Shown: positions 17,339 to 27,497 of the stretch, piece after piece
Numbering within the stretch: the first letter of the stretch is position 1
Layout: the number at the start of each line of letters is the position of its first letter
DNA from: an uncultured Lachnospiraceae bacterium
GTDB lineage: Bacteria; Bacillota_A; Clostridia; Lachnospirales; Lachnospiraceae
Reading direction: 5' to 3'
DNA: 64,000 bases
Assembly: GCA_947564305.1 (NCBI GenBank)
Contig: CANOBT010000010.1
Span: forward strand, 3,853 to 67,852
The notes under the pieces: generated by a model
The model's input: the letters and a program-made list of their open reading frames with translations, nothing else
Database searches by the model: none
What the model was told of the DNA's origin: nothing
Program-made: the position numbers and the translations under genes

Positions 17339-19591
17339 ATGAAGAAAAGCAAAGGCATTATCAGCCTGATCGTGATTGCGGCTCTGCTTGGACTATTGGG
17401 TTTCACAGCCGTAAAAGGATTTGGGGAAGATGGCTCAGGTGCCGCACGGAACATCAAACTAGGCCTTGATCTGGAAGGTGGAGTCAGTATCACATATCAG
17501 GTGAAGGGTGGTACGCCGTCAGCAGAGGACATGGCAGATACCATCTACAAGCTGCAAAGACGTGTGGAGCAGTACAGTACGGAGGCAACCGTATATCAGG
17601 AAGGCGACGACAGGATCAGCATTGAAATTCCTGGTGTATCGGATGCTAATAAGATTCTGGATGAACTGGGACAGCCAGGTTCTTTGTATTTTATTGCTGA
17701 AACAGACAATGACGGAAAAGAAAATTATTCTTTATCTGATTCTACCGGCGATTATGAGCTGAATAAGACTATCGAAGAGCTGCAGGAAGAAGGTGCGGTT
17801 GTACTGAGTGGTACGGATGTCAAGAGCGCTTCCGCACAGGTACAGACAGACAGTCTGACAAATGTAAACAAAAATGTGGTTTCTCTGGAGTTTAATGCGG
17901 AGGGAACAGAGAAATTTGCAGAGGCCACAAAAGCTGCATATGCGGCGAAGGAGACCATTGGAATTTATTATGACGGTGCATTTATCAGTGTGCCCAATGT
18001 AAATGCAGAGATTACGGATGGGAAGGCTATCATCGAGGGGAGCATGAGTTTCGAGGCAGCAGACAGGCTGGCATCTACTATCCGTATTGGTGGATTGAAC
18101 CTGGAGCTGGAAGAACTGCGTTCTAATGTGGTAGGTGCACAGCTTGGTGAGGAGGCAATCAGTACCAGCCTGAAGGCAGGGGCTATCGGTCTGGCAATTG
18201 TATTTATTTTTATGTGTGTAGCTTACCTCCTTCCTGGTTTCGCATCCAGTATTGCACTTTTAGTCTATACCGGATTGATTCTGGTGCTGTTAAATGCATT
18301 TGAGATTACACTGACATTGCCGGGAATTGCCGGTATTATCCTGGGTATTGGTATGGCGGTAGATGCGAATGTTATCATATTTGCCAGAGTGCGAGAGGAA
18401 CTGGCTGAAGGAAAGACAGTGAAAAGCTCTCTGAATGCCGGATTCCAGAAGGCTATGTCCGCAATTCTGGATGGAAATATTACAACCCTGATTGCTGCGG
18501 CAGTGCTCGGCTGGCTGGGAAGCGGTACGGTGAAGGGATTTGCTCAGACACTGGCATTGGGCATTGTGGTATCTATGTTTACAGCTCTTGTGATTACCAG
18601 AATCATCATTTATTCCTTCTATGCGATTGGACTTCGGAACCAGAAGCTTTATGGACATCCGAAAAAGACTGAGGGAGCGCCGATTAACTTCCTTGGGAAA
18701 CGGAAGATGTTCTTTGGCATTTCCGTTGCGTTGATTGCGATTGGATTTGTATTTATGGGAATCAATGGAGCGCAGGGCAACGGTATTATGAATTACAGCC
18801 TGGAATTTAAGGGCGGAACTTCTACCAATATTACATTTGACAAGGATTATACATTAGAAGAGATTGATAAGGATATCGTTCCGCTAATTGAGGATGCTAC
18901 AGGGGATAACAATGTACAGGTGCAGAAAGTGGAAGGAACCAACGAGGTTATCTTCAAGACTCAGACGTTGGATTTGGATAAACGTGAAGCATTTGTAGAG
19001 ACTATGACAGATAAGTTTGATGTGGATGAAGGAAAGATTACCACAGAGAACATCAGCTCTACCGTAAGTTCCGAGATGCGTCAGGATGCAATTATCGCAG
19101 TGATCGTGGCTACTATCTGTATGCTTTTGTATATCTGGTTCCGGTTTAAGGATATCCGTTTTGCAACCAGTGCGGTGCTGGCACTTTTGCATGATGTACT
19201 TGTCGTGCTAGCGTTCTATGTGGTGGCAAGAGTTTCTGTTGGAAACACCTTTATCGCATGTATGCTTACGATTGTCGGATATTCTATCAATGCGACGATT
19301 GTTATTTTCGATAGAATCCGTGAGGAATTAAGGACAAAGAAGAAAAATGAGGGGCTTGATGAGCTTGTGAACCGTTGTATCACGAAGACATTGACCAGAA
19401 GTATTTATACCTCTCTTACGACCTTTGTCATGGTGGCAGTACTCTTTGTCATGGGTGTCAGCTCCATCAAAGAATTCGCGCTGCCATTGATGGTAGGTAT
19501 TATATGCGGAGCTTATTCTTCCGTATGCATTACAGGTGCACTGTGGCATCTCATGAAGACACGGGAGAGCAAAAAAGTGGAAGCAAAATAG
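17339..19591 (+). CDS. secDF: Protein translocase SecD-SecF fusion
   Basis: Accessory part of the Sec translocon that uses the proton gradient to pull exported proteins through SecYEG. The SecD half has an N-terminal membrane helix, the conserved KLGLDLEGGVSITYQV segment, a large extracytoplasmic P1 domain and five further helices with GIAGIILGIGMAVDANVIIF. The SecF half starts near residue 460 (FLGKRKMFFGISVALIAIG), with FKGGTSTNITF and TIVGYSINATIVIFDRIRE. About 750 residues and 12 helices, as for Firmicute fusions. I start at 17339 after GAAAGGAAC; an ATG at 17282 would add 19 non-hydrophobic residues. A perfect 7-bp hairpin (17302-17317) lies in the leader. Confidence 0.94.
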   Translation: MKKSKGIISLIVIAALLGLLGFTAVKGFGEDGSGAARNIKLGLDLEGGVSITYQVKGGTPSAEDMADTIYKLQRRVEQYSTEATVYQEGDDRISIEIPGVSDANKILDELGQPGSLYFIAETDNDGKENYSLSDSTGDYELNKTIEELQEEGAVVLSGTDVKSASAQVQTDSLTNVNKNVVSLEFNAEGTEKFAEATKAAYAAKETIGIYYDGAFISVPNVNAEITDGKAIIEGSMSFEAADRLASTIRIGGLNLELEELRSNVVGAQLGEEAISTSLKAGAIGLAIVFIFMCVAYLLPGFASSIALLVYTGLILVLLNAFEITLTLPGIAGIILGIGMAVDANVIIFARVREELAEGKTVKSSLNAGFQKAMSAILDGNITTLIAAAVLGWLGSGTVKGFAQTLALGIVVSMFTALVITRIIIYSFYAIGLRNQKLYGHPKKTEGAPINFLGKRKMFFGISVALIAIGFVFMGINGAQGNGIMNYSLEFKGGTSTNITFDKDYTLEEIDKDIVPLIEDATGDNNVQVQKVEGTNEVIFKTQTLDLDKREAFVETMTDKFDVDEGKITTENISSTVSSEMRQDAIIAVIVATICMLLYIWFRFKDIRFATSAVLALLHDVLVVLAFYVVARVSVGNTFIACMLTIVGYSINATIVIFDRIREELRTKKKNEGLDELVNRCITKTLTRSIYTSLTTFVMVAVLFVMGVSSIKEFALPLMVGIICGAYSSVCITGALWHLMKTRESKKVEAK

Positions 19592-19636
19592 GGAATATAT
19601 CAGAAATAGGAGGCACATTGCTGTCTTTGCAGAAAT

Positions 19637-19690
19637 AGAGAAGGGCTGTTTCCTGCCTGGCACTTGTCGGGGGAGACTGCCCTTTCTTTC
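19637..19690 (+). terminator. Terminator of secDF
   Basis: AGAAGGGCTGTTTCC pairs with GGAGACTGCCCTTTCT (with G-U pairs) and is followed by further T residues. Confidence 0.65.
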
Positions 19691-19710
19691 CGTAAACATT
19701 GTAAAAACGG

Positions 19711-19743
19711 ATTGCTGCTCATAGTTTTGCAGTGAGCAGCGAT
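19711..19743 (+). repeat. Inverted repeat upstream of recJ
   Basis: ATTGCTGCTCA (19711-19721) and TGAGCAGCGAT (19733-19743) form an 11-bp stem with one G-U pair and an 11-base loop. No T-run follows. It lies about 55 bases before the recJ start and could be an operator or a leader structure. Confidence 0.45.
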
Positions 19744-19799
19744 TGAATACATATAGGTTTGCTGACATAAGATAAAAAGAGAGACAGAGGGCTGTAAAA

Positions 19800-21512
19800 A
19801 TGGAAAAATGGTTCATAAAAATGAAGAAGGCGGATTTTCAGGCCATCGCAGACAAATACTACATTTCTCCAATCCTGGCAAGGTTGATTCGTAATCGGGA
19901 TGTAATTGAGGAAGAGGAGGTTGACAGATATCTGAATGGAACAACTGCAGATTTATATGATGGAATGCTGATGAAAGATATGGACAAGGCGGTGTCAATT
20001 CTGGCAGGAAAAGTCAAGGAGAAGGCTGCCATCCGAATTATAGGAGATTATGATATTGACGGAGTCAATGCCACTTATATTCTACAGGAAGGGCTGTCCA
20101 GGCTGGGAGCGCGTGTGGATACAGATATTCCGGATCGAATCAGGGATGGGTATGGACTCAATCAGATGTTGATTGACAGGGCATTGGAAGATGGGATTGA
20201 TACGATCATTACCTGCGACAATGGTATTGCGGCACTGGAAGAAGTCGCTTATGGAAAAGAGCACGGACTGACAATCGTTGTAACGGATCATCATGAGGTA
20301 CCTTACCGGGAAAACGAGGAAGGACGGGAATACCAAATGCCGAATGCAGATGCCGTTGTAGACCCGCATCGGCCGGATTGTGAGTATCCGTTCAAGGGAT
20401 TATGCGGCGCAGGGGTTGCTTATAAGCTGATGCAGGCTCTCTATCAAGCGATGAACAGAGACTGCGCAGAGATTGATTTCTTGATAGAAAATGTTGCCAT
20501 TGCGACCGTAGGGGATGTAATGGATCTGTGTGGAGAAAATCGAATTTTTGTCAAGCAGGGACTGAAAAGGTTAAAACAGACTCAAAATGAAGGCCTGAGG
20601 GCTTTGATTGAATGTACAGGAGTTCCTGTAGAACGGCTGAGCGCCTATCATATTGGATTTGTACTTGGACCATGTATCAATGCCGGTGGAAGGTTGGATA
20701 CGGCGAAGCGGGCACTTCAGCTTTTGAATGCTAAAGACCGCAATGAGGCTGTTGTATTGGCAGAGAAGCTGCGGGAACTCAATGAGAGCCGAAAGGAGAT
20801 GACAGAGCAAGGTGTTCTTCAGGCGATTGACTTGATTGAAAATGCATCTTTGGCAGAAGATAAGGTGTTGGTTGTATATCTTCCGGACTGTCATGAAAGT
20901 ATTGCGGGGATCATTGCGGGGCGCATCCGGGAGAAATATTATCGGCCTGTCTTTGTTTTGACTTTGACAGAAGATGGGGTTAAGGGGTCCGGGCGTTCCA
21001 TTGAAAGCTATCATATGTTTGAGGAAATGTGCAAATGCCGTTCACTGTTTACAAAGTTTGGGGGACATAAATTAGCTGCCGGTTTATCCTTAAAAGAGGA
21101 AAATGTAGATTTGTTCCGAAAGACCATCAATGAATTAGCAGATTTGAGTGAGGATGATCTGACAGAGAAGGTGTCTATTGATATGCAGCTTCCCTTACTT
21201 TATATCTCGGAGAAATTAATCACGGAGCTGGATAAACTGGAGCCCTATGGGAAGGGAAATCCGAAACCACTATTTGTAGAAAAGAACCTGCGCGTGATTG
21301 CGCCGCGGATTATAGGGAAGAATCGCAATGTGTTGAAATTTCAGGTAGAGGACGCGAAGGGAATCCGGATAGAAGCTGTTTATTTCGGGGATGTACAGGA
21401 ATGCATGGAATATATGCGGCATAAAGAAAAGATGGCATTTACCTTTTATCCAACAGTCAATGAGTACATGGGAAGAAGAAGCCTCCAGATGACAGTAGTA
21501 AATTATCGATGA
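19800..21512 (+). CDS. recJ: Single-stranded-DNA-specific exonuclease RecJ
   Basis: 5'-3' exonuclease on single-stranded DNA used in recombination and repair. The DHH phosphoesterase motifs are present: GDYDIDGVNATYIL (motif I), CDNGIAA (II) and VVTDHHEVP (III). Then comes the DHHA1 segment with INAGGRLDTAKRALQLL and GSGRSIESYHMF, and FGGHKLAAGLSL. The C-terminal OB-like domain (PYGKGNPKPLF onward) is there too. At 570 residues it is the normal core length. It starts at an ATG preceded by AGAGGG; a second in-frame ATG eight codons in is less well placed. It may be expressed from its own, unrecognised promoter after the secDF terminator. Confidence 0.93.
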   Translation: MEKWFIKMKKADFQAIADKYYISPILARLIRNRDVIEEEEVDRYLNGTTADLYDGMLMKDMDKAVSILAGKVKEKAAIRIIGDYDIDGVNATYILQEGLSRLGARVDTDIPDRIRDGYGLNQMLIDRALEDGIDTIITCDNGIAALEEVAYGKEHGLTIVVTDHHEVPYRENEEGREYQMPNADAVVDPHRPDCEYPFKGLCGAGVAYKLMQALYQAMNRDCAEIDFLIENVAIATVGDVMDLCGENRIFVKQGLKRLKQTQNEGLRALIECTGVPVERLSAYHIGFVLGPCINAGGRLDTAKRALQLLNAKDRNEAVVLAEKLRELNESRKEMTEQGVLQAIDLIENASLAEDKVLVVYLPDCHESIAGIIAGRIREKYYRPVFVLTLTEDGVKGSGRSIESYHMFEEMCKCRSLFTKFGGHKLAAGLSLKEENVDLFRKTINELADLSEDDLTEKVSIDMQLPLLYISEKLITELDKLEPYGKGNPKPLFVEKNLRVIAPRIIGKNRNVLKFQVEDAKGIRIEAVYFGDVQECMEYMRHKEKMAFTFYPTVNEYMGRRSLQMTVVNYR

Positions 21513-21520
21513 ATTACGGC

Positions 21521-21548
21521 TTTACAATTGGAAAAAAAATGTTATACT
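21521..21548 (+). promoter_or_regulatory. Promoter of rel
   Basis: TTTACA (21521-21526), 16-base spacer, TATACT (21543-21548). The remaining leader to 21721 is long (about 170 bases) and very A/T rich, with no structure I could interpret. Confidence 0.5.
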
Positions 21549-21721
21549 AGAAAATATATTTCTACAGGTATGCTTGATATATTATAAAATTTTGTACTGT
21601 TTTTGTTGAAAAATGTTGAATTTTATATACAAATAGCTCTTGCATTATAAATTGCAAATGGAATGTCAGAGGAACTGTTTAAATGTGGGAATAGTTTTGG
21701 GTAAGAAAGTGGGGGATTGGT

Positions 21722-24028
21722 ATGGCAGGGACAAAAGAATATGAATTATTAAATAAGAATCTGGGGATGGTTGATGGCCATGCAGTGATGAATCCTGATG
21801 ATTATCAAGACCCTGATGCTTTATATCGGACGATGATCAACCGGATTCGAAAATATCATCCGTCTGCTGATATCTCTTTGATTGATAAAGCGTATAAGCT
21901 GGCGAAGGAAGCACACAAGGACCAGGTGCGTAAATCCGGGGAGCCTTATTTGATTCATCCACTGTGGGTGGGAATCATCCTGGCGAATCTGGAGATGGAT
22001 AAGGAAACAATTGTAGCAGGGATGCTCCATGATGTTGTGGAAGATACGGACGTGACGATAGAAGATATTTCCCGGGAATTTGGGGAAGAGGTCGCTCTGT
22101 TGGTCGATGGTGTGACGAAGCTTGGACAGTTAAGCTATTCTAAGGACAAATTGGAGATTCAGGCAGAGAATCTGCGTAAGATGTTTTTGGCAATGGCAAA
22201 GGATATTCGGGTTATCATCATTAAGCTGGCAGACCGTCTGCACAATATGCGGACCCTGGAATTTATGATTCCTGAGAAGCAGAAGGAAAAAGCCAGGGAG
22301 ACGATGGACATCTATGCGCCAATTGCGCAGCGGCTCGGTATTTCCAAGATTAAGATAGAACTGGATGATCTCTCATTGAAGTATTACCAGCCGGATGTTT
22401 ATATTCAGCTTGTCAAGGATTTAAATGAGCGCAAGATGCAGCGGGAAGAGTTTGTGCAGGAGATTGTTAAAGAGGTCTCCCAACATATGGAGAACGCTCA
22501 TATTGAGGCAAAGGTATATGGGCGCGTGAAGCATTTTTTCAGCATCTATAAGAAGATGGTGAATCAGAATAAGACACTCAATCAGGTGTTTGATATCTTT
22601 GCAGTGCGTATTATTGTAAATTCGGTGAAGGACTGCTATGGTGCTCTGGGGGTAATCCATGAGATGTATACACCAATTCCGGGGCGCTTCAAAGATTATA
22701 TTGCAATGCCCAAGGCAAATATGTATCAGTCTCTGCACTCTACGCTGATGGGGCCCTCCGGGCAGCCCTTTGAAATCCAGATTCGGACAGAGGAAATGCA
22801 TAAGACAGCAGAATATGGAATCGCAGCTCATTGGAAATATAAAGAAAGCGGAGATTCCACAAAGAGCCTAAAAACCCAGGAAGAAGAGAAGTTAAGTTGG
22901 CTGCGCCAGATTTTGGAGTGGCAGCGGGATATGTCGGATAACCGGGAATTTTTGAGCCTGTTGAAAGGCGATTTAGATTTATTTGCGGAGGATGTCTACT
23001 GCTTTACGCCCAATGGTGATGTGAAAAGCCTGCCAAATGGTTCTACTCCTGTGGATTTTGCGTATGCAATCCACAGTGCGGTTGGGAATAAGATGGTAGG
23101 AGCCAGGGTTAATGGAAAACTGGTGAATATTGATTATAAAGTCCAAAATGGAGACCGTATTGAGGTACTGACCTCTCAGAATTCAAAGGGGCCCAGCCGG
23201 GACTGGCTCAATATTGTGAAGAGTCCACAGGCGAAATCAAAGATTAACCAATGGTTTAAACGAGAATTCAAGGAAGAGAATATTATACGAGGACGGGAAC
23301 TGATTGCTTCTTACTGCCGGACAAAGTCTATTAATCTGACAGATGTACTGAAGCCAAAATATCAGCAGGCTGTGCAGAAAAAATATGGATTTCGCGATTG
23401 GGATGCGGTCCTTGCGGCGGTTGGTCACGGAGGGCTGAAGGAAGGACAGGTTGTCAACCGTCTTCAGGAGGAATACGAGAAGGAACACAGAAGAGAAATC
23501 ACGGAAGAACTGATGATGGGGAGGCTTTCTGAGGCCGGGACACAGAAAGTACATGTGGCAAAGTCAAAGAGCGGGGTCATTGTCAAAGGGATTTCTGATT
23601 TGGCAGTACGTTTCCCAAGATGCTGTAATCCGGTGCCCGGGGACGAAATTGTAGGATTTGTCACTCGTGGAAAGGGAATGACTATCCATCGTACGGATTG
23701 CGTGAATATGCTTCACCTTTCCGATACAGAGAGGGAGCGCTTGATTGATGTAGAGTGGGGAGAGCCGCCAGAGGAAGAAAAAGGCGGACAGTATCTTGCA
23801 GAACTGAAGATTTATGCAGATGATCGTCAGGGACTTTTGATGGAGATTTCTAAAATCTTTAATGAAGGAAAAATGGATGTGAAATCCATGAATGTGCGGA
23901 CAAACAAAAAAGGAACTGCGACCTTTGACATGGGATTTATCGTGCATGGCAGAGAGGAACTGGAAAAGGTAATTGAAAAAATACGTCAGATTGAAAGTGT
24001 GATAGATATCGAAAGGACGGCAGGATAA
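21722..24028 (+). CDS. relA: Bifunctional (p)ppGpp synthetase/hydrolase Rel
   Basis: Makes and degrades the stringent-response alarmone (p)ppGpp. Domain order: HD hydrolase (about residues 55-200; AGMLHDVVEDTD and LADRLHNMRTL carry the metal ligands), synthetase (about 250-360; YGRVKHFFSIYKKM, YGALGVIHEMYTPIPGRFKDY), TGS (about 410-470; VYCFTPNGDVKSLPNGSTPVDF), zinc-finger/helical region (RCCNPVPGDEIVGFVTRGKG) and C-terminal ACT domain. The RFKD motif in the synthetase is of the RXKD type typical of bifunctional Rel enzymes, rather than the EXDD of synthetase-only RelA. Both activities should be intact. 768 residues is normal. The MBL hydrolase, hemZ, hisS and aspS follow on the same strand, a common Lachnospiraceae order. 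Confidence 0.96.
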   Translation: MAGTKEYELLNKNLGMVDGHAVMNPDDYQDPDALYRTMINRIRKYHPSADISLIDKAYKLAKEAHKDQVRKSGEPYLIHPLWVGIILANLEMDKETIVAGMLHDVVEDTDVTIEDISREFGEEVALLVDGVTKLGQLSYSKDKLEIQAENLRKMFLAMAKDIRVIIIKLADRLHNMRTLEFMIPEKQKEKARETMDIYAPIAQRLGISKIKIELDDLSLKYYQPDVYIQLVKDLNERKMQREEFVQEIVKEVSQHMENAHIEAKVYGRVKHFFSIYKKMVNQNKTLNQVFDIFAVRIIVNSVKDCYGALGVIHEMYTPIPGRFKDYIAMPKANMYQSLHSTLMGPSGQPFEIQIRTEEMHKTAEYGIAAHWKYKESGDSTKSLKTQEEEKLSWLRQILEWQRDMSDNREFLSLLKGDLDLFAEDVYCFTPNGDVKSLPNGSTPVDFAYAIHSAVGNKMVGARVNGKLVNIDYKVQNGDRIEVLTSQNSKGPSRDWLNIVKSPQAKSKINQWFKREFKEENIIRGRELIASYCRTKSINLTDVLKPKYQQAVQKKYGFRDWDAVLAAVGHGGLKEGQVVNRLQEEYEKEHRREITEELMMGRLSEAGTQKVHVAKSKSGVIVKGISDLAVRFPRCCNPVPGDEIVGFVTRGKGMTIHRTDCVNMLHLSDTERERLIDVEWGEPPEEEKGGQYLAELKIYADDRQGLLMEISKIFNEGKMDVKSMNVRTNKKGTATFDMGFIVHGREELEKVIEKIRQIESVIDIERTAG

Positions 24029-24098
24029 ACAGAGTGAAGCCGACAACAAATTGATGCACTGATTAACACAAATATATGATGACAGGCAGGGATGATGA

Positions 24099-24719
24099 AT
24101 GAATATTGAGACATTTGTAATTGGAATGATTGAGACAAATTGTTATCTTGTGAGCAATCCGGATACAAAAGAATGTGTGATTATAGATCCGGCGCTCTAT
24201 TCTGCAGACTTGACCGCTCATATCCGAAGTGAAGGGCTGTCTGTGCGGGCTATTCTTCTGACGCATGGACATTTCGATCATATTATGGGGATTGACGGTT
24301 TTTTAAAAGAATTTAAGGTGCCGGTGTATGCACACCGGGAGGAAGCAGTACTTCTGAACAATGCAGCTTACAATGCATCATCGAATTATGGAGAAGCATA
24401 TACGTATTCCGGAGCTTCTTATGTGGAAGACGGGCAGATACTGGAGCTTGCGGGAATAGAATTTCAAGTCTTTCATACCCCGGGGCATACGATTGGCGGA
24501 TGCTGCTACTATGTAGCGCAGGAAAAGGTTCTTTTTAGTGGAGACACGCTGTTCCGGTTGGATGTGGGAAGGTCGGATCTTGCAACCGGCAATGGAAGGC
24601 AGCTTATAGATTCTATTCGGAAGAAGCTCTTGGTCCTGCCGGAGGACACGGTTGTTTATCCTGGTCATATGGAACATACGACGATAGGGGATGAGAAGCG
24701 CCGCAACCCGTATCTGTAA
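24099..24719 (+). CDS. MBL-fold metallo-hydrolase (glyoxalase II-like)
   Basis: A 206-residue metallo-beta-lactamase-fold hydrolase. The di-zinc ligands are all visible: THGHFDHIMG (HxHxDH), HTPGHTIGG, the bridging aspartate in FSGDTLFRLDVGRSDL and the last histidine in VYPGHMEHTTIG. Close relatives hydrolyse thioesters such as S-lactoylglutathione, but the substrate of the Clostridia members is not known and glutathione is usually absent. It lies 70 bases after rel and 24 bases before hemZ, so it is probably part of one transcript. A short acceptable ribosome site (CAGGGATG) precedes the ATG. Confidence 0.88.
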   Translation: MNIETFVIGMIETNCYLVSNPDTKECVIIDPALYSADLTAHIRSEGLSVRAILLTHGHFDHIMGIDGFLKEFKVPVYAHREEAVLLNNAAYNASSNYGEAYTYSGASYVEDGQILELAGIEFQVFHTPGHTIGGCCYYVAQEKVLFSGDTLFRLDVGRSDLATGNGRQLIDSIRKKLLVLPEDTVVYPGHMEHTTIGDEKRRNPYL

Positions 24720-24743
24720 TTACGGTGTGGAGATGAAATATTT

Positions 24744-26183
24744 ATGATTACACTTTCATGCAGAGAAACTTTCTATACTTATAATTTGTATCATATCGTA
24801 AAAGCCTTTTTTCCAGAATCGGAAATCAGGCAGACAGTGGAAAAAGAGCAGGAACTTCTTGTGAAACTTGTGTTAGACGAGGGTTCTTGTTTTTCTGTTC
24901 CGAAAGATATGGAGAAGACGCTGGCGAGCCGGGATGAACAGAAGAAGTGGGTGACCAGTCTCGTATATGACTGGCTGTCTGTATACACAGGAAAACATCT
25001 GTCGTGGGGGATGCTGACCGGAGTGAGACCAACCAAATTGGCTATGAGAATGCTCGATGATGGAAAGGATATAGAGACTGCTGCTGCTTATATGAAAAAA
25101 GAGTATAAAGTCACCGAGGAAAAGGCAATGCTGGCATCTCAGATTGCCGGCCGGGAGCAGGCACTTCTTTCTTCATTGGATTATCAAAATGGGTTCAGTC
25201 TATATGTGGGAATTCCATTTTGTCCAAGCATTTGTTCTTATTGTTCTTTTGGATCTTCACTGGCAGAATTGTGGCAAGACCGGATGGAGGAATATCTGGA
25301 CGCATTGTTTCAAGAAATTCGGGCGATTGGCAGGATGACAGCAGGAAAAAAACTGGATACGGTATATATCGGCGGCGGGACACCGATTATACTGGAGGCA
25401 GAACAGTTGGAACGGCTCTTGTCTCTTATTGATGAGATGTCAGGGGAGCATCCTTTGGAATATACGGTAGAGGCAGGACGTCCAGATTGTATTACGAGGG
25501 ATAAATTAGAAGTTCTAAAACAACATCCGGTTACTCGTATTTCTGTGAACCCACAGACAATGCAGCAGAAGACTTTAGGACTTATCGGCCGGAGACATTC
25601 GGTGCAGGATGTAAAAGAAACGTTTTATCTGGCAAGGAAGCTTGGATTTGATAATATTAATATGGATCTGATAGCCGGTCTGCCCGGCGAGACTGCATTG
25701 GATATGCAGGATACGCTGAAACAAATCGAGGAATTGAAGCCGGACAGCCTTACTGTTCATTCTCTCGCGATTAAGCGGGCGGCAAGAATGGGACAGGAGT
25801 GGGAACACAGGAAAGTAATCACACCTTGCAAAGAGATTTCACAGATGGTGGAGGACAGTGCAGCATCCGCGAAACGGATGGGGCTTGTACCTTATTATCT
25901 ATACAGGCAGAAAAATATCGCAGGAAATTTTGAAAATGTGGGTTATGCAAAGGTTGACAAAGCCGGAATTTACAATATACTTATTATGGAGGAAAAGCAG
26001 ACGATATTAGCGGCAGGTGCAGGGACGACGACGAAGATTGTGCTGCCAGAGAAAATTCGTATGGAGAATGGAAAAGAAACGAATCTGCTTCGGATTGAAA
26101 ATGTAAAAGACGTTACGGAATATCTTGCCCGTATCGATGAGATGATTGAACGCAAGATGACTGCATGGCAGTCTGTCTTATAA
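24744..26183 (+). CDS. hemZ: Radical SAM coproporphyrinogen III oxidase-like protein HemZ
   Basis: Member of the HemN/HemZ family of oxygen-independent radical SAM enzymes; HemZ is linked to anaerobic decarboxylation of coproporphyrinogen III. An N-terminal domain of about 150 residues particular to HemZ (WGMLTGVRPTKLAMRML) is followed by the radical SAM core with CPSICSYC (about residues 165-172), VYIGGGTP, FDNINMDLIAGLPGE and the HemN-like tail. No other heme genes are nearby, and many gut Lachnospiraceae do not make heme, so the true substrate here is open. 479 residues. Confidence 0.88.
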   Translation: MITLSCRETFYTYNLYHIVKAFFPESEIRQTVEKEQELLVKLVLDEGSCFSVPKDMEKTLASRDEQKKWVTSLVYDWLSVYTGKHLSWGMLTGVRPTKLAMRMLDDGKDIETAAAYMKKEYKVTEEKAMLASQIAGREQALLSSLDYQNGFSLYVGIPFCPSICSYCSFGSSLAELWQDRMEEYLDALFQEIRAIGRMTAGKKLDTVYIGGGTPIILEAEQLERLLSLIDEMSGEHPLEYTVEAGRPDCITRDKLEVLKQHPVTRISVNPQTMQQKTLGLIGRRHSVQDVKETFYLARKLGFDNINMDLIAGLPGETALDMQDTLKQIEELKPDSLTVHSLAIKRAARMGQEWEHRKVITPCKEISQMVEDSAASAKRMGLVPYYLYRQKNIAGNFENVGYAKVDKAGIYNILIMEEKQTILAAGAGTTTKIVLPEKIRMENGKETNLLRIENVKDVTEYLARIDEMIERKMTAWQSVL

Positions 26184-26232
26184 TACTATAGGAAATGTGT
26201 TTCCATTTTTATAGAAGAAAGGAAGAGAGTAT

Positions 26233-27495
26233 ATGGCATTGAAGAAAAAACCTGTTACCGGAATGAAAGACATGCTTCCGGAAGAGATGGAAATCCGGGA
26301 TTATTGTGTGGGACTGATTAAAGACACCTACAAATCTTTTGGTTTCTGCTCCATCGAGACACCCTGTGTGGAACATATTGAAAACTTATGCAGTAAACAG
26401 GGCGGAGATAATGAGAAATTAATCTTTAAAATTTTGAAGCGCGGAGAAAAGCTGAAGGTAGAAGAGGCAAAAGAGGAAAGTGACCTGGTAGATGGCGGGC
26501 TGCGTTACGATTTGACAGTTCCACTTTCCCGTTATTATGCGAATCACGCAAATGAGCTGCCCTCTCCCTTTAAGGCATTGCAGATGGGCAATGTATGGCG
26601 TGCAGACAGGCCTCAGAGGGGACGCTTCCGTCAGTTTATGCAGTGTGACATTGATATTTTGGGGGAGGCTTCGAATCTTGCTGAGATGGAACTGATTCTG
26701 GCAACGACCACATTGCTTGGGAAACTGGATTTTCATAATTTTACCATTCGCATCAATGACCGTCGTTTCTTAAAGGCAATGGCGGCATACAGTGGTTTTG
26801 AAGAGAAAGATTATGATAAAATATTTATTACTCTGGATAAAATGGATAAGATAGGGCTGGACGGTATTCGAGCGGAATTAGAGGAAAATGGTTATGCGAA
26901 AGAATCGGTGGAAAAATATCTGCAAATATTTGAAGAGATTACGAACGATGTGGAAGGTGTACGCTGGTGCGGCAAAAAATTGGAAGGTTATCTCCCGGCG
27001 GACGCGTCCGTCTCGTTGGAAACGATCATGACGGGAGTGGAAAGCGCAAAGGAGGCTGATTTTAAGATTTGCTTTGATCCCACTCTGGTTCGCGGCATGT
27101 CTTATTATACAGGGACGATTTTTGAAATTTCCATGGATGAGTTTGGTGGTTCTGTAGGCGGCGGCGGCAGATATGATGAGATGATTGGAAAATTCACAGG
27201 TCAGGATACCCCGGCAGTTGGGTTTTCCATTGGATTTGAACGGATTGTCATGCTCCTGCTTGAGCGCGGATATCAGATTCCATCCGGACGTGCGAAGAAA
27301 GCCTATCTTCTGGAAAAGAATCTTCCGAATGAGAAGGTTCAGGAAACATTAAATCAGGCAAAGGCTGACCGTGCTGCGGGGGTGCAGGTGATGGTGGCTA
27401 ATATGAAGAAAAATAAAAAGTTCCAGAAGGAACAGTTGATACAGCAGGGTTATCACGAAATTACAGAAGTGTATTGCAGAAAGGCAGGAGAATGA
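26233..27495 (+). CDS. hisS: Histidine--tRNA ligase
   Basis: Class II synthetase that charges tRNA-His. Motif 1 region near the N-terminus (KPVTGMKDMLPEEMEIRDY), motif 2 (MGNVWRADRPQRGRFRQF), the histidine-specific segment LVRGMSYYTGTIFE and motif 3 (GFSIGFERIVMLLL) are all visible, with the C-terminal anticodon-binding domain at about 330-420. Length 420 residues, normal. The upstream gap is only 49 bases, too short for a T-box leader, so it is read from the hemZ side. AGGAAGAG precedes the ATG. It ends two bases before aspS. Confidence 0.95.
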   Translation: MALKKKPVTGMKDMLPEEMEIRDYCVGLIKDTYKSFGFCSIETPCVEHIENLCSKQGGDNEKLIFKILKRGEKLKVEEAKEESDLVDGGLRYDLTVPLSRYYANHANELPSPFKALQMGNVWRADRPQRGRFRQFMQCDIDILGEASNLAEMELILATTTLLGKLDFHNFTIRINDRRFLKAMAAYSGFEEKDYDKIFITLDKMDKIGLDGIRAELEENGYAKESVEKYLQIFEEITNDVEGVRWCGKKLEGYLPADASVSLETIMTGVESAKEADFKICFDPTLVRGMSYYTGTIFEISMDEFGGSVGGGGRYDEMIGKFTGQDTPAVGFSIGFERIVMLLLERGYQIPSGRAKKAYLLEKNLPNEKVQETLNQAKADRAAGVQVMVANMKKNKKFQKEQLIQQGYHEITEVYCRKAGE

Positions 27496-27497
27496 TT

